Below, one piece after another: positions 15,001-30,690 of a DNA stretch of 64,000 bases. The position numbers and the translations under genes were made by a program. Every line of letters starts with the position of its first letter. The stretch's first letter is position 1. Source of the stretch: Psettodes erumei (lineage: Eukaryota > Chordata > Actinopteri > Pleuronectiformes > Psettodidae). Location of the stretch: NCBI GenBank assembly GCA_016785225.1, contig JAFBJZ010000420.1:186001-250000 (forward strand), read 5' to 3'. Under the pieces are notes generated by a model, which saw only the letters and a list, made by a program, of their open reading frames with translations, was not told where the DNA came from and made no database searches.

Positions 15001-18000
15001 TATATAAATACCTTTATAATGACACTGCTCTGAATTTCCTGATGAAATTACTGTCCACCCTTACATAACAGACAATTTTGCCCTCTGTCATTCATTTAAC
15101 CATGTCATTTACCTCGCTGCTAATTACATACAGGGCTATTTAAGACCACTCTGTTGCCAATGTGTCTGAACATTAATATGCTGCGTACACAGTATAATTA
15201 ATAATGATTTTACCTACTGTACCTATAGCCAGTCACATAGCAACCTCCCTATCAACCATTAAAACTTACTGTGCGTCCCTCTATACGGCGACTGTAGCCC
15301 GTGTGTCCTTAGCAACACTCAAGTACAAAAACATTTTAAGAAGACGTATAATTTCATCAACGGGTCTAATTAAAACAACTGGATTTATCTGAGACATGTT
15401 GAATCCAAAAACAGCATTACTTAATGGAAAGTTAGTTAGATTATCTCCCTTTCTCCCGACAAAGACTGCTGATACAGCAGGCTCTCAGGACCCAGCACTG
15501 GGAAGCGGTGAAATCAAATCCAGGAAAGAGACGCTAGCTCCAGACGTCCAGGCTGAGTCAGAGTCGGGACAGACGGAAAACAGATGAGCGGTGTCATTTA
15601 CTCGATAGGCCGAATGACACAAAAAACTCACCGTGTCACTGCTTTCAGCTGATGCTGTCCGACTGCTGGCCACAGGTCTGCGCATAGTTCAATGTTTGTT
15701 TACAGCTAAAACACAAGGGTCGACGAACCTGCGCAAAGCTAAGTAATTGCTGATCTTCCAGATGAAACATCTCAGAAGATAAAAATGGTATGAAGAGATG
15801 AAGATAAAGAGGAGCCAGATAACGCAGCTTTGCTTTCGACACCTGCGCCCTCGCTCCACAATGCACTGTTTTGTTCATTACAGGTGAATGTTAATGCTTT
15901 TATTTTTTTCATCCACCGCAACCATGCGAGTGGATCACGGTACGCGCGCATTTTAAAATGACAAACACGCTCAATGTGTTGCTGCTGTTCTACAGCCCAA
16001 AGAAAAAAGGGAGATCACTTCGCAAGTAATTCTCTCTTGATCCATATGTTTCTGTGAGATCCGTATATTTCCTGAAGCTCAGGGTATAAGCTTTGACCTA
16101 ACAGCTGAAAACATTACAGGAACCCTTTAATTAACCGGAGAAAAAGCCCATGGAAGTACTGGAATCAGTCCTGAAACGCTCAAGGCAGGGAACAATTAAG
16201 ACTTTGCAGGATTTCTTTGCAATAACAAAATTCTTATTACCGCTAGTGGAAAAAAAGAGGTGGGGGAATCACACAGAAATAATCTAACCTCTTATCCTGG
16301 AGAAAATAACCTACTGAAATATCTTTCGAAGAGATGGAGAGAAGGAGTTCAGAAATTTTGGTGCATTTCATCAAAGCCCAGCTCTTTGAAAATCCTCCGC
16401 TGGTGGGGAATTCTTGACATAACAGCAAATGTCATCAAGATGTAGATAAGAGGTGTCGAAACGTGCGCGGTGGGGTTGTGTCATTTATTAAAGACGTGTC
16501 AAATTTCAACTAAATGCGCGCAGCACTTTCTCTTTCCCAGCCCATTCAATCATCGCTATTGTGACTGGCAGGAGAAAAACACTTAAAAATGGGGGCGAAG
16601 CAGGGAAAACGACGAGCGCACGCAAAGATTTTGAGCGCGCTTATCTTGTCATCCTGCCGTCCACGGGACAATTTGATAAACGGAGCGGGGTCTCACTACA
16701 TACTCATAAATCATCTCAAATGAGTAGAGAACATTAAGGACTTTCATGGAACAGTGTCTCCAGGGAAGCAGAGAAGCAGACGCCGACGGCAACGATATTC
16801 TCTTGAAAACCTTATGTCTTTCATCGGAAATGAGGGAAACGAACTCTGCTATGCGTTATTACTTGTGAAATGAAGGAAATTAATTGAATTATATTCAAGT
16901 CATGAGGGTAATTGTTTCTGAGTCAATGACTGTTTCCAACAGTGAGGCAGACAAGCTGAAAGACACAAACAAGCTTCCAGCTGGAGGGAAACATGCACAA
17001 ATTCCCGAAATCAGCCGAAATTGCAAATGGCTATAATCCGATACTGTAGATACAGTAGGCTGACGGTATCAAAAACATGGTGAGCTCCAGCTATCGACTT
17101 AGATTTTTATCATAACCGTAAACCAAATGAAATCAGCCAGGGCAGCGTTATCGCAACCAGACATCTCGCACCCCTGCGATTTGACATTTTGGCTTAACCA
17201 GACATAAGCACATGGAGAATGAAAACGCAACACTTACAACAACACATTATATCTCCGGCTTCTCCCTGGAGGGAATGAAACGTTCCGTTTCCAGTGCCGA
17301 GCTAAGGGCATGGCTCAAATGAGAAAACTTTTTTTTTTTTTTTCACAAGTATTGTGTTCAAAACTAGAACCTCACATGTACAATCTTTGATCAGTTGTAA
17401 CATAGATTTGAGGTTCTCGTGCGCACAGAGATGAAAGCGCGACTGCAAAAGTCACGAACTGACACACTCAGTTCTCTGCCACAAACAATCCATGACCTTT
17501 TTTTTTTCTTTTTTTCTATACAGTTAAAAGAGTTAGGATCAAAAAAACTGTTAAATGCACAGAGACCACGAGATCAAAGCTGCAGGATTTATGGAGGGCT
17601 ATAGTCAAATGTAGGGCTTATCACACATTTCCAGCATATTGATTTAAGACATATGCTTATCGAGTACATTCAGAGACACTACTAAATGCATAGGCTCTTT
17701 CTAACATATTCTTGGGTCGGGGCTTTCACAAACAGCCTCCGAACTGTTCAGGTTTGTGATATATTGTATTTGAGCTTATCCATCTCTGCAGACTGTCTGC
17801 CACCCAAGTTAACAAGGTGGAAATAGTCAAAGGGAGCACACAAGTAAGAGAGGATATAAAGCGCTTCCGTCAGATAACCAATATACTGTGGTGGGTGCGT
17901 ATTCTTGACAAAGGGTGTATCACTTGTGCAAATCACGTAATCTTTTTTTTTTTTTTTCAACCACTAACTCAGCAGCAGATTATTTGCTTCATATCGCCAG

Positions 18001-21000
18001 TAAGCATTTCTGGCTTCAACAAGCCACATGGGGAGAAGGGCAATAGCTGCTTGTGTTTTCTCCTCGAGGTGGTGGAGGCATTCAATAACTTTTTGTAATC
18101 ATCTAAGCTACGCTGGTGGGGCACTGTAACTTAACACCTGGAGATACTTTTCAAGCATTCAGTGCAGAGTGCAGCCGACGCAAATGATCTCATGGCTGTA
18201 AATGGCAACACTGTTCAATCTCTGCTAATTTTTCGGGGTACAGGGCTACAACAGCATTTTGCAGCAAGGCTTTTCTCTCTCTCTCTCTCTGTCAAGTTTC
18301 AATTGATATGGTGCCTGAAGCGTCACAGCTTTAACTACATTAAGATGGTGACCTGTAGCAGGCATGTAAACACAGATCAATGTTGACTAAAGTTAAATAT
18401 GGTGCAGCTGGAAACCATAGTAATATAAAGGGGAAATATGAGTGTTTGTAAACAAACAAAGGCCAGTTTGACCTTTTTTTAGAAGAAGCAAAATGTGATT
18501 ATTTCAGAATTGTAAAGGTTGCATTTAAATCATTAGGGGAAAATCTTGGGAGACACTGAGCGGACTGTTTTGCAATTGCTACTAACAGCCTTTGCCTCTC
18601 TTTTGTGGACCTTGCAACCCTAAATAAGGAAGAAATACAATAAATAAACCAAATACAGTCCATGCATACTGCATAGTGCTTTTCAACACAGTGGATACAC
18701 ACAAGTATGCTGCCATGCAAGGTGTCGGCTTGCTCTACCAATGGGGTTACTGTCAGCCCACATACAAGTGAATCATTACGCATAAAAACCATGGCGACTA
18801 CAAGCATTCAGGGTGAATTCAGCTTAAAAAGACACATCATCTTCCTTTGGCAGCATGCTCTGACTGCAGTGTGAGTGTGTGTGTGTGCACTCTGAGCTCT
18901 GCACATTTTGTACAAGAACAATAGGCGGAGGTGCTTCCGACTCTCCACTCCATTACTGAACTGTCACTGCTTTTAAAGGGCATAAAGGAGCCAATATGAT
19001 TGGCCACAGTTGTAGCCACAGCCCCTAAACAACCCTTGCTCACATAACAATTATGCGTGAAAATTGATTTGCCCTAATCCAGCCCGACTTCCATGCGCAC
19101 CCAGAAGCGGTACACGCTCCGAGCCACACAAATGCCAAAACTGTGTCGCCACTCCCTCTGCAGACCCTGCATTCACCACCACACCACTGAATATTTCCTG
19201 TGTGCTGGGTCACAAGACTGTCATAAGAATAGTATAGATTTGCATTTTAAATGTGATCTAAGATGCATTCCTTGTCTCGAGCCATATACAATACTGTGGC
19301 ACAGCCCCTGCTTGTGCACACACTGGTTGGTCAGTGGGCCATATTACCCTGCTTTAGCTTCTGTTTACTGACGTGACACCGATCAAAAGGGGAAATGGCA
19401 TTTTTTCAATGAGGCATAAATTACTGGATATTAGTATACACCCTGCACATTAGGTCTATCAAGGTTCAAGGCATATGCATATTTAAGTTTAAAAAAGCAG
19501 TTATGTTTCTGTCTTCATCTCAGCCGATATCTGTCCTGTCGCTACGGGCTCGGGGCTACTTCAGGGAAAAACAGAAAGTAAACACGTGAGAAGCTGAGTT
19601 CAGGGTGTGACAGCCCCATTAGTGTACTGCAGTCGATGGCAAAGAAAAGCAAATTTGTTAATAATAACGTCCAGTCTTCATTCGAGCAGAACCTGTATTA
19701 AACATCACTCGACATGTGGTCCGATGACAACATCACTTGACAGCAAAATATGCCTTTGCTAAAAGTATTGTCAGCGTGTCAAAATGTAATTTAACCCTGG
19801 ACAAGGCTAAACATAAAATGTCAAAGGTACTGTTACAATGTTAAGGCAATTAACAGATTTATCCAAAACTCGAGGAGATATTTTTTCACACTGAGTCACT
19901 ATATTGGGCTTTAAACACTTGCTAAAATGTTGTAAGCCTTTCAGCTGACTTCACCTCGTAAATAATGTGTGCTTGAAGCAGAAAACTGCTGCCGTAGCTC
20001 CCTGTTTCGTGGTAGAATCTCTTCCTTCCCAGCGACTCTCCTTTTAACTTGAATTTTGGGAATGTGAGGTGCCTTGTGATCCTGAATACATTTTGCTGGA
20101 ATTCTGAAGTTGAAAACAACAAACAGCGCACTCACTGTGTGAAATACACTCATACAGACACTCACACACAAGATGAACACATCAGCTTAAAATGTGAGGA
20201 ATGCTCAGTTTGACAATATGAAATGCGTATTCTCTGATTATCCTGGAACTGTTCACGAGCGCATCTTTCAGTACGCAGCAGTGGATGCAGCTGCACTGGA
20301 TGCATATTGTTTGAAGTGAAGTGGAAGCTGGACAATTGTCCTACTGTAGGATGCCCTGGAGCTCAAACTGTGCAGCCATGGAAATATCAATGTGCTGAGC
20401 GAAAGAAGCCTTAGATGCAAACCCACTCCAGCTGTGCCAGCGAACCTCTCCACAGCTGGAACCCAAAACCGCTAGCCTTGGCAGACCTGTTTCATGACCA
20501 ATCTGCCGCTGTAAATGCAGGGTTTTCCTAAGCAGAGCCGGGGTATCTTGTGAACTCATGAATTGCAAATTTTGGATGAAAAAAAAACAAACAAAAAAAG
20601 AAAGAGCAACGAGGTTCTGAACACTGATATCTTTACTGATCTTCAGTGTGTGAACTAAGAAAATGCTACAGATGCATTTATCTGAGAAACAGCTAGTAAA
20701 GCTATAATCAGATCTGCGCACCATGATCACTATGGGCACTTTTTGCCATGCTAAAATGTGAAGTGCAACAGTGTGCAGGACTTCAAAGAGAGAAAAAACA
20801 GGAGTGTTGCACAATTCCTAGCAAACCCTAATTAGTTTGAAATATGATAGCTAACCAGCAGGGAAACAAAGGGGGATAATAAAGTAAGAAATAAAAATGG
20901 ACAAGCTACTGATCTCTTTAATCTTGAACTGAGGCTGACAAACTGACTGCAGAATACTATAGCTAAAGGTCATGTCACTGGGACTTTTGGTTTGTGTTAT

Positions 21001-24000
21001 GTGTTTCTTTCGTAGATTAAAATCCGATGTTTTAAAAATTAGTTTACTCTATTCAATTTCACAAAACCTTGTTAATTATTTGCTGAAAGTTTATATTAAT
21101 ATCCAAACCGGAGGACAAATACACAAATACACGTTTGAAACAAAAAAAAAATGTTTGTTCATATTTTACCATGACAAGGCAGGGCTAATAAAACAAAAAC
21201 AAGCGCGGCATCTGCTCGGCTAAGTGATATCAAGTCTGCTACAACACTGTGCAAATTCCTGGCCACTGACACAGTATAATCAGTTTAATAGTATAAGAAG
21301 GCTGCCAGTTATTCTGACCTCAAGACAGCAGAGCCCACAATAATTCTTGTGGCAAATAATTAGCTTTATCGCACAATGACATGGGTCACCCGTAAGGGCT
21401 TGATTATAACAAGAGAACAATATAAGAAAATGTGCGGTTCAGTGAAGCTCTCAAAGGGGATTGCTTCTTCATATCTTGTCAAATTCCAGATGACATTTCA
21501 TATGACTGCAAACCAGAAACAATCCTTCCCCCATATGAGCGGCTGCAGCCTCTGAGAGTCATTATGTTGAGAGCTGAAATTCCACACTGCAATGCTTTAG
21601 TCTTCACTCGAAGTGCTTTGTCTGGGCTGACACTTACCAGAAAGCGAGAAGGGACAGATATCAGATAAAAATAAAAAAAATCTGGATTCCAATATGCAAA
21701 TATTAGATAAATATTTCAACAGAATATTGAAATTGTATGACGGCATGAAGCACTTCCTCCTAGTTATTCATCTTTACCTCTAACCGATCGACAGTATTTC
21801 TTTGAGCTTGTATTATTCATCACACTTTCTATTACCTGTGGCGAGCCGTTCCCTTAATGGGACTGCATATTGTGCCTCCCCATAGGAAATGGTATGGCAA
21901 AGATGCACATTTTGCTTTTTTTTTTTTTCCTCAAACTCTGACTCCGATCTGTATAGTATTGACCGTATGTTGAATAATATAGCTTACTATTTGTTATTCC
22001 AATTACATTTGGTACCCAGTATTTTTTAGCTCTGCCTGATGGATTTGCACTCATCTAATGTGTGCAGTGTACTGCTGCTTAACAGACTCAGAATTTGCAT
22101 TATAATGATTTAGAACACCAATGCATTTTTAATGCTCATAAACAAGAGTGTGTACTGCGGCTTTTTTTTTCTCCTTCTTCACAGAATATGTTTACCCCGC
22201 CATTTAACTGTGTATATGGCCGTGGCATTTGTAGCAACTCCTTGGTATGAAATTGCTCTTGCTTTTGCATGAGACTAATCATGGTGAGAAATGTGTCCAA
22301 GCAGAAACACAAAGGCAGACATTTAACTAGAATTTGAGCCTCGGCGGTCAGCTGCAGCAATAAAAGCACACCGGCTTTGCTTTTTGACGAATCTGTAGGG
22401 AATTACGCACGTCACTGCTGCTTTTAACATTTTTTAAATTGTGCTGATTAGCTCAAGGGGGGACTCGACAGTATCCATTCATTCCTTTGGGCATCACACA
22501 CAATATCTCAGATATCTCTGACTGAATTTTTACTGAACATGGGGACATGATACATGTCGATACAGCATTTGAGCATTTTTAGTTGTAGACAGATTGGCCC
22601 AAAGGGGACGCTATGATCACCGTTAGATTATCCATATCACAATCATAAACTGTCACTTAAATGCATATCTAAAGACTGCCGGAGAGAGCAGAAATGCTAC
22701 TGTTATCCTGCTATCATTTGTGTGCTGCTTCCTACATCATGTAATGTATAAATTCACTATGTACTTTCATTATTTTTGCCATTTTTATTTTTTATTTTTT
22801 GCACCTGCAAACCATTAGATGCTTTTTCTAATGGTAACAATACAAGCTAACTTAGACAGTGCACCCACAGGAGATGCAACATAGTCAGGCAAGTCTCTTA
22901 AGGTGTTCGGGTGGCCCTGTGCCTTTTATTTTATCAGGGTTCAGTCAAATACACAGGGGAATGGGGGCGGGTACAAAAGGAAGCCAAGCAATTAATTGTC
23001 TTCTCTGCTTGGCATCTCATTTCAGCACCCCGGAAGGTCTTTTACAGGAGCAAGACAGTCATTAAACCTCAACAATAATCACTGCTGAGCTATGCCTTCA
23101 TCCTCTTGTGCTACTTCAGTGTCTCCTGCTTAATGGCACCCGGGTATGACAATTCTACTCAAGAACAATATGATGTTGATACATGCAAGGCAATTTATAC
23201 TAATAAAATGTCACGTTAGTCACATTGGTGACATGAAACAGAAGCAGAGAAGTGAAGTAAAATCTGTCTATTAAATGGAAACAAATTACTAAATTATGAC
23301 ATAATAAAATGCAGCATGACCCCTTCAGATACAAAAATCACCCAGGCTCCTGCAGCAACTGAGAAAAAAGAGAATAAGGGATGCAATAGTGGGAGGCAGA
23401 GAAGTAAAGGGCATCACGGGGAGAACAAAAGAAAAGTAAAAAGTGTAGGACAGGGGAAAGTGAGGCTGAAAAAGAGCTTGGTAGGTGAGAATGAAGTGGA
23501 TAGGGGTTGAGGGCGCTCAAGAAGAAAATGGTGGGGGAAAAGGGAAGAGACAGAGGGTGAGAACGAAGCTTGAGAGGCATAAAACTGGCAGTTGGGGAAG
23601 AGGAGATGGCTCATTTGTCACTGTCAGATCACGTTTGTTTCTCCTTCATAACTGCGAGGACGAGATCTGGCCCACAACCCAGCCCCCACTCCTCCCCGTT
23701 CTTAAGCCAACCACCCATCACCATCTATCCTCCAACCTCTGCAAGCACCTGCCCTCTCTCCTATCGCTGGAGATGAGGATGCAAACCATGCTACGCTGCA
23801 CTCTGTACACACACAATTGTGTCTGCCTGCGTGGACATGCTCACTGAGCCTAATCGAATGTATGCCCCAATAACAGTAGCAGCCTATAGCCTGCAGTAAA
23901 ATCATCTATCCAAAGGCATGTCTGAATGATATTAGCATTTCTTTCAGCAGCTAAATTAATAAGTAATGAGGCATATCCATGCAATTGTGGTCTTTTACAA

Positions 24001-24950
24001 AGCTAATATTCTAAATAGAAGATGAATGTTTGATTTTAAGCAAATTTCGTACAAATGCAGAACAGCTGCTCTGAGCTCGGTTTGACCATGGCCCCTCTTT
24101 CTTCTCTATATGTACCTCCTGCGAAGAAGCAGAGGCAGCATGCTGATACAGCACTCCTGGATGCATCACAGGCAGAATTCGACAAACTTTTATTGGCTGA
24201 GTGTCTACCCCAACGTGGGCTCTATAATGAGTACCGTGGTGGTGCTTCCTCACTAAAAATCTATCATTCGGAAGTTAAAAAACACTTTCTTTGGCTCAGG
24301 AAGCGTGATGTAGTTGGCAATCATATTGCATGTTCAGTCCCCTGTGGGTAATGTGTCTACGCAGCCGTCACCAGGTGCAATTAACCCGAATTGTCTGTGG
24401 TGTGTAGGTAAATCTGCAATTACTGCACCTAACTGCGAGGTGTTTCTGCTGCTCGTGCTGTTATCTGACAAGCAATTCCGTTTCCGAATGTTAAGAATTA
24501 CACACCGATACTTTTTCTTACTTCAAAGTCTTTCTTTTCCTTTGCTGGAATAGTTTTTTGCCTTGCAACAGCCGGGTTGTTTGTCCCTTTTTCTCCTGTT
24601 TGTATGTTATCTTGTTATTTGCTTGTTTTTAAGTTGATTTCTTTTCAATTATTCATCTGCTATTACATTAATGTGATGGATGACTCATTCATCTCTCTTT
24701 CTCTTTTATTTTCTCCCCAATGCACAATTCTATGTTCATTTAAACCTTCTTGAAAAGACCACGTCTGCTGTTACTGCAGCTGTAATACAACAACACACTC
24801 AGTATGCTACTCAGTTGTGAGCTGTTAGAGAGCTCAGTGGTAAGTTTTCTACCTATAAATTGCATTAGTGATATTATTGACAGAAAGTAGATTTTGTTCC
24901 ATTGCCCGAATTTTGAAGGAACTATACCGTGTATAAATTTCACACTCAAT
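12001..24950. other. gene-free region
   Basis: No supported gene was found. Several T-rich tracts occur (for example 13060-13085, 17331-17343, 17942-17957), with a short CT run at 18275-18290. The longest frame (20341-20814, minus, 157 residues) has no recognisable motif and includes low-complexity stretches, so I treat it as chance. The segments at 14187-14600 and 23500-23850 are slightly GC-richer but have no splice-bounded homologous exon. Confidence 0.6.
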
Positions 24951-27900
24951 TCATCCACTGAAATAAAATGTCAAAGGACAAAGGTGTTGCACTGTACAGT
25001 AAAGGAAATGGCACGGTTGGGCACAGCCTTTAAGTTTGGTGATTAAGGTAGGCGTCTGCAGTCATAGATGACTGGAGGAGCTGAACTGACTTCACACAGG
25101 GGGTGCAACGCTTATCAGGTTTTTCCCTACCATCAACATTGAAAGGCTTAGGTGCTGAGCTTATTTTCAGTGATTTTGTGATTGGTGCGTGATGTGCATC
25201 GCCAAGCTAATCAAAGAGCTGATTGGATATTTCTTTGTATCATCAACTCTGGATGGTAGTTACAAGCATTGACTCCGATAAGCAAATTGCAAGCCATAGA
25301 TAAGAAAAGCCTCAACAAAGAATAAATGAAGAATTTTTGATGTAATGATTCTTGTGGATGTTGATAGCAAAGAAAAACATAATCTAGCCTATTTCTGTTC
25401 TGTGTTTCAAAGCTAGTTAGTTGACATTAAATAAAGATCCCTCGACTGGACATACGTTAGTATCTAATGTTGCTTGGTAGCTAAACAAAGTCTAATCAAA
25501 TGGTTTTCTTTTTTCATAATAAAAAAATCATTGTTCCAAAGTGCAGTTGAGAAACTGGTGCCATCATTCGAATCAGAATGAATGAGAATTTTCTCTTCCA
25601 CTACCTTGTCCAATTTTGATGTTGGGGCACTAAGACTAAAGAGATGTCCATAAAACTGCGCAAAGTAGAATGTTTTTTCCCTGACAAGTAATAATGGTGT
25701 TGTGTAATTGTGTAATGTAATTCAATGTGTTTATTCTTCCTGTGTGTACAAGTGAAGGTAATCCACATATTACATCACAAATATGTTATTTTGTCAACTG
25801 AAAGGACATCTGACTGTAGTAAAATAAGTGTGGCAAGCTTTTTTCAAGAAATACGGTAAGGATAATTGTCGATAACAATGTGAAAGAGTTACAACAACTG
25901 GAAAATTCCTTGAAGTAATGTCACAACCCCACAACCACCTCCACTCCCCAGAACCCAGTCAGCACCTACACCCTATGAAAACCATGAAAACCATGCTTGT
26001 TATCAGATACTGATACAACACATCTTGGAGACGCCAGGAGGGCAACAGTGGAGTTGTCGAGTCGTCAAACAAAAAAACCCCAAGAGGTTGAACAGTTCCA
26101 TGCAAAGGAACTCCAACTGCCATCAAGAGAAGAACTGGCAGTCCATGCAGGGGGAGACCTGCAAGCCAGATGAACACCATCACCCCCAGCCTCACAAGAG
26201 GACGTGGTGTTGCGGGAAACATGCCTAAATGGGAAAAATAAGACATCCTCACATCTGTAACTGCAACAAACAGGGCCAGGCCCCAAGGTTGCAGGAAAGT
26301 TAGGTGCATGTGCTGAAGTTTCTCTTAATAGCCTCATGTTTTGCTGAGTATCTTTGTGACTTCTTTGTGAAGAAGGCCAGGGGGAAACAACTAGCCCCTG
26401 TTAAAAGAAAAAGGAAGGAGACAACATAACTATCTCGTTATATCTTATTTACATGTTGTATCTTGTTAGCTAGCAAGTAAGCCAGTCATCATTCCATCAG
26501 ATGTGTCAGATGGGTTTCCTCGGTCATGAAAACACACGTGTTACTGACTCTTAATAAAACATCTAAGAAAAAGAAAATTCTAAAGTAGCGACATATTCCT
26601 TTGAGGTTTCTACCTTTGAGATGTTGCTGTTATCGTGTTAACAGGAGCTGCTCTGGCTGTCTTTACAAGTGAAAAATAGTAACAACTTAATCGAGGAGAT
26701 AGCAATTGTTGATGATGAAAATTTGACATGATCGTTATACGTCTTACAATGTCACGAATGTTAATGAAAATCTTGGCAACTAATAAAGTAAAACCTTTGT
26801 GAGAAAAATCAAATGTTACTATTCTGATGTAACATGTGAAACACTGCGCACATCAAAATTAATGAGATTATTTCATTTGACACTTTTCTTTTTCTCTCTA
26901 GTTAAGAAGCATATGAGCAGTGAGGTCTCTAATCAGAAATGTCAGTGACATGGCCACATTAGTCTTAGCCTCATTCGTTTGGTTTCCACATGCTTGTAAG
27001 GCATTTCAAAATCTTACTTGTGACACTAAGATACTTCTACTATATCTTTTTGGATAAGACACTGCTAGAAAATCAAACCTGTCATCTCCCTTTTAATAGA
27101 ACAATGCCTCTTCAGTCAGGCCCAAATTGCTGTTAATTCATTTGGCTCATAACTGACTTGGTAGTTTCCAGTTACAAAATACATGAAAAGAAATGTGTAA
27201 ATGTAACTTTGATAGATTCACAGTAATTTGAATTGACATAATTTCTTTTAACTGAAATATGCATGCAATTAAAAGGGTCACAAGTTACAGTATCTGTCTG
27301 CAAATGCCGCTGTTAGAGACATTACAAAAATACCTGCGCAGCAAAGAGAGCAAAACGACTTCTAATGTAAAAGAGAAAATTGCACAGTGGGACACTTGAG
27401 GCGATGCCTTTCAAGTGGTTTCCCGTCTTGGTTGGCTCATCTCAATTTTTCTAACACTGGAAATATAGTAATTAGGTTCAAATAAATAAGAGCATGTACT
27501 TGGAGACCGAATAAATGAAACTGATCATACTCAGATTAAAGTTTTCATTTTGTTGCAGGATTATGAATGGATCTTTTGTTCATGTAACCCTTTAGGGGCA
27601 AACTTTACTCAGTATGAAACGTCTGGGCCCCCTCTTGCATATGCAGCATAATCCTGTAGGACCAATTCATAACTCTTTTCAGAGCAGCAGCCGTGCAATG
27701 GGAAACTAAAGCAACAGAAGAGCTTTACATTTACCATGCATGAGAACCCTTGTCTTGTACAATGTGTGTGAAGTACATTTCAAATAATGTATTTCATTGT
27801 CATGTGTTCATTCATCGTCAGCTCTTTTTCTACAGCCGAGTTAAAGCAATATAAAGCAATATGACAGGAGAACGAAAACACATACTTTTGAGGTCGTAGA

Positions 27901-29369
27901 ATTTAAATATATATATAATTATGGGTTTCTCACTTGCTGCTGTTTTCTAAGTCAGAAAAAAAAGCACGGACGACATGAAATTAATCATAGGTCCACAACA
28001 GTTTGTCACAAAGAGAAATGTTTCCTCAAAGCTAATTAAACGCCACTCATTAGGCACTGCTCCAAAACTGAGTGTGGCAAACTTTTGGTTTAACAGGCAT
28101 ATGCAGCTGTGGCACATCATACGGTACCACTTATAAAACAAGCTGTTTCCCCAGTGTTTATTAAACATCATCAAAATCTCTCAAAAGACCAAATGGTAGA
28201 TTTTCCCACAGTAATGCACCCCAGTATAGCAATTTACAGCCAAGTCAGGGATTCACCTTTGACTTGATCTCGGATTTAGAATTCTGACCTCGCGATGAAA
28301 AATGCGTCTGCTTCGGGAAGATTTGGGTCAGGCTCATCAAACGTAATAAGCAGCACTCTAATCACATGAGAGGCACTATGCTGAAACCTCACAGCTGTAC
28401 GCAATTGTTCCGATCGAAGGGAGGTTAAAGAGCTGTCGCTGGCTGAGGAGCATGTTCGGGCTGTTACAAAGGACCGAGAGAAATCTCAGCTGGAACCTGT
28501 TTTACCTCAATAATGCTTATGCTAATTTATATTTATTGTGGTAAGGTGCATTATGTGTTGGTTGAGGAAAAATAGAAATAGGAAGAAAAATGAAATTAGA
28601 AAAATCCTGGCAGAACAGCTGTCACCAAGACACACTGAATTCAGGGATGATTAAGGCTTACTGACATATGACTACAGGGATTACATTTCTGAAACTATAC
28701 TGCAACCATGTAGCAAAAACGCTTAATACATAAACCGCTGCTTGCTATGCAACAATATCTGACACAGAGCTCTGAATAAACATCCTAAGGAAAACATGGT
28801 AATTCAGTTACAAATCAAGTAAGTTTTGCACCATCTGCAAGTGTGCACCTTTGTGGCTGGCTGGTCTTAAAGGTGTCTGTGGACCAGAGCACTTCCCTAA
28901 TGGACCTTAATGGGTTTTATGGTGCACTGCAGGATTCTAATGGGGTAGTATGTCTGATGGGGATGCTGCTCTCTGGCCCTCCTGGGCCCTGTCTTAGGTT
29001 CCTAATGTGACCTGAGGAGAAGAATGCATAACGTATCGCTGTTTCTCCAAGTCAGAGGTTAATATAGTTAAAGAAAGTGGAGAATTTGAGGGGGAGAAAA
29101 GAGGGGAATGTGAGGTCATGTGAATGTGTAAGAGCAAAAGACATGAAAAGAGAAGCCCAGGAGTTAAAGCAGTGGGAGAGAGAGAGAAAAAAAATACCAT
29201 GGCATATTATTGAGGGACACTTTGGTGCTAAGCTGCTTATTGATAAAAGCACTAATCTGCCTGGCAGAAGGTAAGAAGGCTGGGATGTGTGGTGATATAA
29301 TATCTCAGCTAAAGGCAATGCCATCAGAGAGTTGAGCCTCAACGCAGCTTTACCTTAAGGAGTTACTCA

Positions 29370-29391
29370 TTTTATTTATTTATTTATTTTT
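29370..29391. repeat. TTTA tetranucleotide repeat
   Basis: About five TTTA units run in tandem and end in a T-run. Confidence 0.93.
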
Positions 29392-30690
29392 ACATAAAAG
29401 ACCAAATCTGCCCATGTGCCAAAAGCATACATACATATACAAGCCTACATTAGACAAGCCTGAGGTGAAATGAAAGCAGATCACTGTGAACCACTGGCTT
29501 TTCATCAGACATTTCATCAGACTTGATCGATAGGGAGAGACCATCACTTTTTAATACGTATATAGATCACGAGCAACACTTTAATTATTTTCCCTCTACA
29601 TCAAAGAGCAAGTCAGCATTGCTGGGCATTTTGATGACATCAAGAGGGCTCATGGCTGGCAGTCAGGGCGAGTGGCAAAGAAAGTTCTTTTGTCCATTCA
29701 TCAGGACGAGTTTTGTCACGAGTCCTTAAATCAATACACTTTCATATTATAAAAATATGTTTAATGCATCATTATTACACTGAAACCGGCATGATACGTG
29801 AAGCCGCATCCATGAGAAGTGCAATTGACAGTTAAAATTCCCTCTCCACAGCCTGCTGCTGGGACGTTAATCAACTTGCCCTGTCGCAGCAGAGCTGGCA
29901 TACGATGCCAAAAAAATCTGTTTGGAACAACAGGCGAACTAGAAGTAACAAGTTTCACACTAGGCTTGCGTTTTCATGCCCCAAAACCAACAGCACAAGC
30001 CCAGTGGTATCACGCTTTCATGGTACATTTTCCAAGCTTTGTAATGCCTTGCTAAAAAAAGAAAGAAATTCAGCACTTGCCTCTGCAGAGGACAATGTGT
30101 GGAAAGTTACACATTTCAAAAAAGGCACCTGCAGATAGTTATATTTAATATACTGAAAACTTTACTAATCATTAGTGTACATGGTCTTTGCCCATTATCC
30201 ACACTCCTCAGTTCCTCCACACCAAGATGACAGACCAACAAATCACAGAGGGCCAACTCTGATCGTTCTCTCTAAGGGTAAGATGCAAATAAAATCAATC
30301 CCTATGTCCGAGTTCAAAGAATGGTTCTCTCATTAGGGCGAGTCTGCTAATTGAAGTCATTTGCCTCTCCGCTGTCTCTGTTGCCCTCACCATGTTGATC
30401 ACCCCTCTAGTTAAAGGCTTTTTTTTATTGGAGCATCCTGAATCAATACCTTCTCTCTTATCTAGAGTGGTCGGAAACACCTAAATATTATCTGCTCCCA
30501 GAAGTGTTGGCGAGTAATTTCTCATCTCCAACCACTTCTTTTTTGTTTCCCTTCCCAATTCATGTTACTTAAGACCCTGTACTTCAGGTCAAATTAATTA
30601 CAATTTGTTTATAAAACAATACACAACAATAAATGGCGGACTTTATTTCTCTTTTGTGGCAAAAGTAAAGCAAGTAAAACATTACCACAG

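Noticed and set aside
20341..20814. 157-residue minus-strand open frame
   Set aside because: It has no recognisable domain, a low-complexity phenylalanine-rich part, and no splice context or homology that I can recall.
25959..26337. Two overlapping minus-strand frames of 90-116 residues with PLHG-type text
   Set aside because: The text comes from locally repetitive words in two different frames, with no domain and no splice-bounded exon that I recognise.
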